DNA from: JAHFDS01 sp964593795
Lineage (GTDB): Bacteria > Myxococcota_A > Polyangia > JAHFDS01
Assembly: GCA_964593795.1 (NCBI GenBank)
Contig: CAZQJC010000331.1
Location: 1-64,000, forward strand
DNA length: 64,000 bases
Direction: 5' to 3'
The notes under the pieces were generated by a model, which made no database searches, was not told where the DNA came from, and saw only the letters and a program-made list of their open reading frames with translations. The translations under genes were made by a program, and so were the position numbers. The stretch's first letter is position 1, and every line of letters starts with the position of its first letter. Below, one piece after another: positions 43,653 to 49,084 of the stretch.

Positions 43653-43793
43653 TTAGCGCCTGACAGCTAACCAACGAGAGCCGAGGAAAGCCACGCACTT
43701 CTTCCACTTGCGGATGTGGGCCTGCCGCATCTCCTCGGAGATGAAGCCGGTGTCCGGGAAAAGGCGCTCAGCCATCGCATCAATATCGTGCAT
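43653..43793 (-). CDS. 46-residue protein, unknown
   Basis: Starts with ATG at 43793 (MHDIDAMAERLFPDTGF) and contains EEMRQAHIRKWKKCVAFLGSR. It overlaps the zinc-finger gene upstream by 14 bp. Basic and helical C-terminus. Function unknown. Confidence 0.55.
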   Translation of the reverse strand: MHDIDAMAERLFPDTGFISEEMRQAHIRKWKKCVAFLGSRWLAVRR

Positions 43794-44037
43794 AGTTCTT
43801 CTCCTTCTTCTCTTTGATTGACTGACAGGAAAAGCAACGAACCTTACCCATGGCAAGGCGTTGTTCCTCGATGTCTTCTCCGCAGTCAACACACTCTTCT
43901 GTTTCCCACGCCCCGCTTTCATCCTGCTTCTGCTCAGGTGCAGCCAGGAGGCTGTAGTGCTTCACAGCCTCCTGGTTAGCCAGGTCAGCGATGTAGTTGG
44001 CGCGGTCGATCTCGTCGCTGAACTGGTTCTCGCTCAC
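43780..44037 (-). CDS. DksA/TraR-like C4 zinc-finger protein
   Basis: 85 residues, GTG start at 44037 within the dNMP kinase stop (GTGA). An N-terminal acidic helix is followed by CVDCGEDIEEQRLAMGKVRCFSCQ, the four-cysteine zinc finger of the TraR/DksA family. Such phage proteins bind the RNA polymerase secondary channel and shift host promoter use. TraR-like size (about 75-85 residues) fits. Confidence 0.85.
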   Translation of the reverse strand: MSENQFSDEIDRANYIADLANQEAVKHYSLLAAPEQKQDESGAWETEECVDCGEDIEEQRLAMGKVRCFSCQSIKEKKEKNYARY

Positions 44038-44582
44038 TTAATAGCCTCCCAAAGTTGGTCAACTTTATCACCTAAGTCATAGGTCGTCCCATCATTCAGG
44101 AGGTACAGGTCCCCGTCCTGAAGCTCGATGCCGGCCTCGCTGGCGTGCTCGCCTGTGGCGCCTGACAGACCAGCGCCAGGGCGAACGATGTGGACGATGG
44201 TTCCACCAAGGTGCCTGATAGCCTCCGCTTCAACGTCGAACCTGACGTCAGGGACAACAACGTGGTCCGTGTCTCGAACAGCGGAGTAGCTGAGGAACCA
44301 ACGCTTGAGCCAGATGTCGTCCCCGAACACAGGCTTGGTGGCCTCAGTACCCAGGAGCTGGAGCATGCGTCGGGGAGTCATGCCCCAGTACTCAACCTCG
44401 GCCTCCTTCAGATCACGATCAAGGAAGTTTCTGGGGTCAAGACCGAAGATCGACGTACCAGCTGCCCGCAGGGCGTCGGCGAAAGCGATCTTGATCGCCC
44501 CCTCTTTCTCCCAAAGGTAGTCTGCAACAGTGTCTTTTCCAGCCCCCGCCTTGCCGGCGAGACCAATAAGTTTTTTTGACAT
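44034..44582 (-). CDS. deoxynucleoside monophosphate kinase
   Basis: 182 residues. P-loop GKAGAGKDTVADYL (residues 10-23), lid and substrate regions IAFADALRAAGTSIFGLD and GTEATKPVFGDDIWLKR, then VVVPDVRFDVEAEAIRHLGG. These are the signature blocks of phage T4 gp1-type dNMP kinases. It converts dNMPs (including dTMP from ThyX) to diphosphates. Confidence 0.92.
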   Translation of the reverse strand: MSKKLIGLAGKAGAGKDTVADYLWEKEGAIKIAFADALRAAGTSIFGLDPRNFLDRDLKEAEVEYWGMTPRRMLQLLGTEATKPVFGDDIWLKRWFLSYSAVRDTDHVVVPDVRFDVEAEAIRHLGGTIVHIVRPGAGLSGATGEHASEAGIELQDGDLYLLNDGTTYDLGDKVDQLWEAIK

Positions 44583-44602
44583 ACTTATTCTCTTTAGAAA
44601 TG

Positions 44603-45421
44603 TTAGTTGAACAGTGACCGCCAGATCTTGCTGCGCTGATTTTGATCTGGCTCCAGAACTCGATTTTCGAGTTTACCAAACATTTGCTCAAACTTAGCGG
44701 CCGTTAGTTTTCTCGGCACCATGCGTTTGAATAGTTCGCCTATAGGGTCGGGCGACGTGTAGATTATCTCCCCAAGAAGGTTGATGCTTGTCTCGTCCTG
44801 AGGATACTGGACCCACTTAGCCATCGTGGCCCAGGGCGCAGACCTATAAGCGCGTAACATCTCTAGTGCCCTGGCAGCCTCCGGCTTATCGAGTGTCACC
44901 GCCCGCCTGTACAGGGCGACGAACCCCCGCTCACGGCATGACATCTCCTTCGGCCGCATCGCCTCGGCAATGTCAAACTCAAGGTCGGTGTTGACTTGGT
45001 AGCCGTAGATCTTTGTGCCGTCTAGCCCATAGGTGTACTCTCCCATCACGACCATGCGGTTGCTTTCCGCGTCGTACTCCAGTTCGTTGTCCGCCCACGT
45101 CCCGGCCAGGAACATGAGCCGGGACAGGTCCCGGCCCACAAACAAACGGGTCGAGGCGCTCAGGTGCGCCAGCGGCTCCCCGTCATACTCCCCCTTCAGG
45201 CTCAGGACCAGGTTGTCGAACCCCTGCGCCAATGCCTCGTTGCTCGGGGCTCCGGGGGGAAGGGCAAGCTCCCTGAGCTTGATCCCTGCATACTCCTCGT
45301 TGGTGAGGAGGCTGGGAGGTGTGAACCGGATGGTCCCGCTGTGTCGGCTGAGGTAAGTCCAGCCCTCCAAGTCGATCCGCAGGGTTTGCAATACCTTGTT
45401 CACTGCGGAGCTCACCCTCAT
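44603..45421 (-). CDS. conserved-looking protein of unknown function in the nucleotide cluster
   Basis: 272 residues, mixed alpha/beta. The start overlaps the MazG stop (ATGA). Notable segments are LSRHSGTIRFTPPSLL, LSRLMFLAGTWADNELEYD and MVVMGEYTYGLDGTKIYGYQVN. No catalytic motif is recognised. Its position between MazG-like and dNMP kinase genes suggests DNA or nucleotide metabolism, but nothing in the sequence proves it. Confidence 0.65.
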   Translation of the reverse strand: MRVSSAVNKVLQTLRIDLEGWTYLSRHSGTIRFTPPSLLTNEEYAGIKLRELALPPGAPSNEALAQGFDNLVLSLKGEYDGEPLAHLSASTRLFVGRDLSRLMFLAGTWADNELEYDAESNRMVVMGEYTYGLDGTKIYGYQVNTDLEFDIAEAMRPKEMSCRERGFVALYRRAVTLDKPEAARALEMLRAYRSAPWATMAKWVQYPQDETSINLLGEIIYTSPDPIGELFKRMVPRKLTAAKFEQMFGKLENRVLEPDQNQRSKIWRSLFN

Positions 45422-45780
45422 TTGAGGGCCTCGCGCACTGCAGAGTCTTCGGCCTCCGTGTCTCGGTTGTTGGCGTGGTCGGCGTTGAATCGAAGATCAG
45501 GGTAACGGGCCTCGAGCTTCTTGATGTTGGCCTCGAAGACTTCGCTAAACGACACGCCAAGTTCTGACATCAACAGGGCAAGGCCCCACGTAACGTCCCC
45601 CATCTCTTCAATAACCTTGGTAACGTTCAGCTCCTGGCCATATGCAAGTTCCCGCTTGAGTTCATTCAAGACCTCAGCACTCTCTGTACATAGGAGCATA
45701 GCCCCGTGCAGAATGTTGCCCTTGTGCCCCAGTTCTTTGTTAGTTCGCAGGGCTTTCTTTATGTATTCTTCTGGTGTCAT
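45418..45780 (-). CDS. MazG-like nucleotide pyrophosphohydrolase
   Basis: 120 residues. ESAEVLNELKRELAYG and VIEEMGDVTWGLALLM provide the ExxE-x(n)-ExxD metal-binding pattern of all-alpha NTP pyrophosphatases. It probably hydrolyses non-canonical or surplus (d)NTPs, or lowers ppGpp as proposed for phage MazG. Four-base overlap with the downstream gene. Confidence 0.88.
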   Translation of the reverse strand: MTPEEYIKKALRTNKELGHKGNILHGAMLLCTESAEVLNELKRELAYGQELNVTKVIEEMGDVTWGLALLMSELGVSFSEVFEANIKKLEARYPDLRFNADHANNRDTEAEDSAVREALK

Positions 45781-45782
45781 TT

Positions 45783-46283
45783 TTATACCTCCTGGGGTCT
45801 TTGAACGCCTCTTGAGACTACGCTTATTGTCTTGCCAGACACACCAAACTCCAGAGCTAAGTGTCTACATAGCTCTCCGCTATTTCTCCTGGAGATTATT
45901 GATTTAATATCGTCATCAGATAACTTACATCTAGGGTTCCTAAGTCCTCTGGGCGAGTTACCCCGACCCCTGTTAATCATGTCTTTCGCGTTGTCTGAGT
46001 GTGTTCCCAGGGACAGGTGTTGTGGATTAACACAGCTTGGGTTATCGCAGCTGTGCATGACAAGCATATCTAGGGGCTCTTCTCCGTAATACTCTTCGTA
46101 GGACACTCGATGAGCTAAGAGGTATCGCCCTTGATAGCCAAAGCAACCATAGCCATTCTTAAACTTTTTCTTAGCCCACTCCCAACAACCAGAGGCCTGG
46201 ACTACATACGAAGAGTGGAACACGTCCCTCACCGTCTTGCCTGCATTTTTACCAGAAGGCATAACATACTTAAAATCTAGCAT
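45783..46283 (-). CDS. HNH homing endonuclease with C-terminal helix-turn-helix
   Basis: 166 residues. Core: GCWEWAKKKFKNGYG, LLAHRVSYEEYYG, VMHSCDNPSCVNPQHLSLGTHSDN, the HNH_3 homing pattern. The C-terminal part CKLSDDDIKSIISRR and LALEFGVSGKTISVV is a helix-turn-helix of the NUMOD/HTH type. Inserted between a terminator and mazG; lower GC than its neighbours. Confidence 0.9.
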   Translation of the reverse strand: MLDFKYVMPSGKNAGKTVRDVFHSSYVVQASGCWEWAKKKFKNGYGCFGYQGRYLLAHRVSYEEYYGEEPLDMLVMHSCDNPSCVNPQHLSLGTHSDNAKDMINRGRGNSPRGLRNPRCKLSDDDIKSIISRRNSGELCRHLALEFGVSGKTISVVSRGVQRPQEV

Positions 46284-46305
46284 TGGAGTCCGCCCGTAGC
46301 TAAGG

Positions 46306-46335
46306 AAAAGCCCCTGTCAATTGACAGGGGCTTTT
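46306..46335. terminator. bidirectional terminator, 30-bp perfect palindrome
   Basis: AAAAGCCCCTGTCAA is followed directly by its reverse complement ending GGGGCTTTT. It ends the transcript of the gene at 46356-46631 and isolates the downstream HNH gene. The palindrome contains TTGACA on both strands, but this is part of the stem. Confidence 0.92.
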
Positions 46336-46355
46336 GCACCGGACTAGAACCTGGG

Positions 46356-46631
46356 TCAGGCGTTCTCCGCCAGCCAAAGTTCGATCGCCTTACGGGCGGG
46401 GCCGCGGCCGGCGTTCTGCTTGGCCTTCTTCTCTTGCTCACCCTTCTCGTTCAGCTTCGGGGTGCCGTCTTCGTTGACGACCAGCTCCGGCGCCGGGATC
46501 GGGAAGTGGCGGTTGATGAAGTCCTCGATCTTGGCCTTGTGCTGGATCGACGCTTCGTGACGGGCGGCTTCTTGCTCGGACTCGAACACTTCGTCGTCGG
46601 AGGTACGGAAAACAGTGACTGCCTGGACCAT
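46356..46631 (-). CDS. small charged protein, unknown
   Basis: 91 residues after AAAGGA. The N-terminal half MVQAVTVFRTSDDEVFESEQEAARHEASI followed by IEDFINRHF resembles small phage proteins that start with a strand and an EAxxHE helix. The C-terminal half is Lys/Glu-rich. It has its own strong terminator and good ribosome site, suggesting an abundantly made protein. Confidence 0.65.
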   Translation of the reverse strand: MVQAVTVFRTSDDEVFESEQEAARHEASIQHKAKIEDFINRHFPIPAPELVVNEDGTPKLNEKGEQEKKAKQNAGRGPARKAIELWLAENA

Positions 46632-46694
46632 GGTGATTCCTTTCTGCGGGGTATTTATGGAGTTCCTGTGCTGCCCGCTATTTCAGCATCAGGA

Positions 46695-47378
46695 TTACTT
46701 GAAACCGAGGTTACCGAGGCTCGCCCTGAGGTCAGGGTCGAGGTTGTCCAACTTGAGAAGCCAGGTTACGTAGCTCGTGGGAAGATCCTTGAGCGGCGTC
46801 CCCTTGTGCTTACCGAACGTCATCTTGGTCATCTGGATCGGCGTGTTTGCCGCCTCGAACAGATCCCAGAGGGTGTAACCGAAATCCTCCGTCATCTTTC
46901 CGAGCAGAGACATGAGAATGATCATGTCCCCGTCCGCAGAGTGGAAGCGGTCTTTGTCGACGTCCAACTCTAGGGCATATACTAGCGTAGCCAACTTATG
47001 GTTGTCAACACTCGGGTAGAGCTTACGCGCAAGTCGCAGCGTGCACATCTGCGGCGTAGCGTCCGGGAGGTAGGGCCCAAGGTAGCGAAAATCGAATGCC
47101 GAGTTGTGGGCTGTGAAGATGGCATCGACGCTGCCCAGCTTGTTGCCCAGGACATCGTAGAAATACTCATCGGCGGTGGGGGCGTTCTCAACGTCTTTCA
47201 TCGTGATCCCGTGAACGGCGCTGGCGCCTGCGGGGATGGGGCGCTGAGGATTGATCAGGCTGTGGCCCTCGTCCAGAACCTCGAAGTCGTCACTGATCAG
47301 GAGCCAGGCCACCTCAACGATCTTGTCTGTGGTACCCACGCCAGTCGTCTCTACGTCCGCCAACAGGTATTGTGCCAT
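46695..47378 (-). CDS. DnaQ-like 3'-5' exonuclease with DUF3820-type C-terminus
   Basis: 227 residues. DEDDh motifs: LLADVETTG (residues 5-13), HNSAFDFRYL (about 95), and H-S-A-D-G-D near 145. The C-terminal 45 residues, MTFGKHKGTPLKDLPTSYVTWLLKLDNLDPDL, form the small module annotated as DUF3820 or QSregVF, often fused to phage exonucleases. It follows the tRNA-Thr gene by 27 bp. A role in proofreading or RNA/DNA end trimming is likely; note that the polymerase has its own proofreading domain. Confidence 0.88.
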   Translation of the reverse strand: MAQYLLADVETTGVGTTDKIVEVAWLLISDDFEVLDEGHSLINPQRPIPAGASAVHGITMKDVENAPTADEYFYDVLGNKLGSVDAIFTAHNSAFDFRYLGPYLPDATPQMCTLRLARKLYPSVDNHKLATLVYALELDVDKDRFHSADGDMIILMSLLGKMTEDFGYTLWDLFEAANTPIQMTKMTFGKHKGTPLKDLPTSYVTWLLKLDNLDPDLRASLGNLGFK

Positions 47379-47405
47379 TTTGTAGTTCTTCTTGTTATGT
47401 CAACT

Positions 47406-47481
47406 TGGTGCTGGCAACAGGACTCAAACCTGTGGCCCCTCGCTTACAAGGCGAGCGCTCTATCAACTGAGCTATGCCAGC
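47406..47481 (-). tRNA. tRNA-Thr (anticodon UGU)
   Basis: On the minus strand: acceptor stem GCTGGCA/TGCCAGC, D-arm GCTC..GAGC, anticodon stem CTCGC/GCGAG with loop CTTGTAA (anticodon TGT), 5-base variable loop, T-arm ACAGG TTTGAGT CCTGT, discriminator A and an encoded CCA. All stems pair perfectly. It decodes ACA/ACG threonine codons; ACA is frequent in the tail tip genes but rare in GC-rich hosts. Confidence 0.96.
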
Positions 47482-47554
47482 CATAGATGTAGGCCCTGCT
47501 GGAGGGGGCCCTACCCTTGAGGTAGTCCGGCCCAATAAGGGCCTACATCTATGG
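47481..47554. ncRNA. long nested hairpin abutting the tRNA 5' end
   Basis: A 17-bp perfect stem (47481-47497 with 47538-47554) encloses 40 bases that hold further pairs GGGCC/GGCCC and CTACC/GGTAG. The inner foot of the stem includes the first base of tRNA-Thr. It should be transcribed as part of the leftward RNA as the tRNA leader and may be a processing or terminator-like element; a role as separate RNA is possible. Confidence is for the structure, not for a function. Confidence 0.55.
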
Positions 47555-47555
47555 C

Positions 47556-47588
47556 CCTCGAGGCTACTTGTTGCACGCCGCCTCGAGG
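47556..47588. repeat. pair of CCTCGAGG palindromes forming a second stem
   Basis: CCTCGAGG occurs at 47556-47563 and 47581-47588. Being self-complementary, the copies can pair as an 8-bp stem with a 17-base loop, standing beside the larger hairpin in the 128-bp gene-free gap before the HNH gene. Confidence 0.6.
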
Positions 47589-47609
47589 CTCTGGGCGTGT
47601 GGGGGAGGG

Positions 47610-48131
47610 CTAATACACGATCTTACGTGGGTGGTCCGGGTGGAACTTAGATGCTTCTCCGAAGTGTTTCACATGAGCCGCCTTATGCACCTCATAGGCC
47701 TCTTCCGGCGTATCAAACGTACCGAGATACGTTCTCTTGCCCTTGATGTGGACGGCTGACGCGTATCTTCCAGCCGGGGTCGGCATGACCCCCGGAAGAA
47801 TTGGGTTACTCCGTCCCCTGCCCCCAGCAAGGTTCTCTGTACGGCTGACCAGACGAAGGTTCTCGATCCGGCTATTAGTCCTGTCCCCGTCCTTGTGGTC
47901 AAGGTCCAGGTGTTTCGGGGGCAGCTCACCGTGGTGGTAGAGCCAAACCAGGTGGTGGACCAGATATCTCTTACCAAAGATAGCGACAAGCCCGTACCCA
48001 CCTGGTTGTGCCACTCCAGCGGACCTGCCTGCCTTAGCTCTGTGCCCTGTAGGTACTACCCAGATGAGGTGGCCAGAGTCCTGATCATACCTCATGTGTT
48101 TTTGTAGGGTTTCTTTAGTTAAGGCAGGCAT
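47610..48131 (-). CDS. HNH homing endonuclease with AP2 DNA-binding domain
   Basis: 173 residues from the ATG at 48131. The HNH part has SGHLIWVVPTGHRAKAGRSAG, YLVHHLVWLYHHG, and DLDHKDGDRTNSRIENLRLVS. The C-terminal AP2-type domain follows: GRYASAVHIKGKRTYLGTFD and PEEAYEVHKAAHVKHFGE. Typical mobile endonuclease inserted between two phage genes; the start lies 5 bases after the upstream stop. Confidence 0.92.
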   Translation of the reverse strand: MPALTKETLQKHMRYDQDSGHLIWVVPTGHRAKAGRSAGVAQPGGYGLVAIFGKRYLVHHLVWLYHHGELPPKHLDLDHKDGDRTNSRIENLRLVSRTENLAGGRGRSNPILPGVMPTPAGRYASAVHIKGKRTYLGTFDTPEEAYEVHKAAHVKHFGEASKFHPDHPRKIVY

Positions 48132-48136
48132 GGATA

Positions 48137-48904
48137 TCACCGGGCCACGTGCCACGAAAAGTTCGTATATTTGTTGTTGCCCTTGGTACGAGCAACAGCC
48201 TCGATCTCCACGATGTCAGAGACGGACTTCACGACGCCCTTGGCGACCAGGACACCTTGAGTCTGGCAGAACGCAGCGAACTGGCCGGCAGAGGTCTGGG
48301 ACAGCTGCACGACTACCATCTTGCGCTCTTCTTCCGGGATCTCGCCCTTCTTCTCCGTCCAGACAAGCATGCCGAAGAGGTCGATGTACATCGACTTGCT
48401 GGCCTTGTCGTAGCCGTGGGTTTCCTTCAGGTCACGCAGATACTCCTCTACCGTGACGTCCTTACCGTAGACGGTCTGGTTGTCGTAGGTGTTGGCCAGA
48501 AACTGCTTGGACTCCTCGTAGCCGGGGTCCTTCGACTGCAGGCCAGGGCTCAGAATCCAGCGGTAGTTCCACGAGATGATCTCGACGCGGCAGCGGGTAC
48601 CGAGGCTGTCATTGCCGATGTAGCAGGCACCCTGCTCAGCCTTGATGCGCTCGACGGCCATCGACAGGCCGACGACGGTCTCGATGTCGAAAGCGTCCTG
48701 CTTCTCGGTGTAGATCGGGGGAAACTTCACGGGGGCGCGGGCGGCGCCAACAGCGGTCGTCTGGGCGACGGCGGGGACGGAGGCCTGGGAGACCTCAGGG
48801 GCGGGGGCAGAAACAGCGGGGGCTTCAGCGGCCATGGTCTCGTACTCCTCATCGGTTTCGAAAGCGGGCATGGTCTGGGTCTGGATTGCGTCTTTGAGTG
48901 CCAT
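48137..48904 (-). CDS. unknown replication-cluster protein, possible ssDNA-binding role
   Basis: 255 residues from the ATG at 48904 (GAGGAAACC before it). Residues about 25-70 are Ala/Pro/Val-rich and probably disordered. A folded part follows (FDIETVVGLSMAVERIKAEQGACYIGNDSLG, RVEIISWNYRWILSPG, MYIDLFGMLVWTE, MVVVQLSQTSAGQFAAFC) ending NNKYTNFSWHVAR. The gene has its own promoter and a structured leader and follows the primase gene, so it is likely an abundant replication protein. ssDNA binding is suggested only by context. Confidence 0.6.
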   Translation of the reverse strand: MALKDAIQTQTMPAFETDEEYETMAAEAPAVSAPAPEVSQASVPAVAQTTAVGAARAPVKFPPIYTEKQDAFDIETVVGLSMAVERIKAEQGACYIGNDSLGTRCRVEIISWNYRWILSPGLQSKDPGYEESKQFLANTYDNQTVYGKDVTVEEYLRDLKETHGYDKASKSMYIDLFGMLVWTEKKGEIPEEERKMVVVQLSQTSAGQFAAFCQTQGVLVAKGVVKSVSDIVEIEAVARTKGNNKYTNFSWHVAR

Positions 48905-48971
48905 TTTGGTTTCCTCAGCGGATTGAAATCCCGGTTGCCCGGGGGAAGCTCGCAACTTCTGCGAGGGAAGT

Positions 48972-49010
48972 GAAGGGCTGCGTGTGACTTATTCGTCTCT
49001 GCAGCCCTTC
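48972..49010 (-). promoter_or_regulatory. hairpin in the 5' leader of the gene at 48137-48904
   Basis: GAAGGGCTGC (48972-48981) pairs perfectly with GCAGCCCTTC (49001-49010) with a 19-base loop. Two weaker stems lie nearer the start codon (CCCGG/CCGGG and GAAG/CTTC). The roughly 130-base leader is unusually long for this phage. Confidence 0.6.
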
Positions 49011-49041
49011 TACTTTGTGTGGGCCTCGGCCCTATGGCTGC

Positions 49042-49070
49042 ACTGTAGTACTAGCCATATTGTCTGTCAA
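49042..49070 (-). promoter_or_regulatory. strong sigma70-like leftward promoter
   Basis: On the minus strand: TTGACA (49070-49065, perfect), a 17-bp spacer, then TACAGT (49047-49042). It lies in the gap after the primase stop and starts the structured leader of the next gene. Confidence 0.8.
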
Positions 49071-49084
49071 CTTTTTCTTGTTCC

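Noticed and set aside
46306..46335. TTGACA in the palindrome as divergent promoters
   Set aside because: It is part of a perfect terminator stem with flanking A and T runs.
47379..47405. TTGACA between the tRNA and the DnaQ-like gene on the minus strand
   Set aside because: No acceptable -10 box at 16-18 bp, and the start codon falls where the -10 should be.
47406..47554. Phage attachment site at the tRNA gene
   Set aside because: No integrase is visible and the tRNA is complete with CCA; the hairpin lies at the 5' rather than the 3' end.
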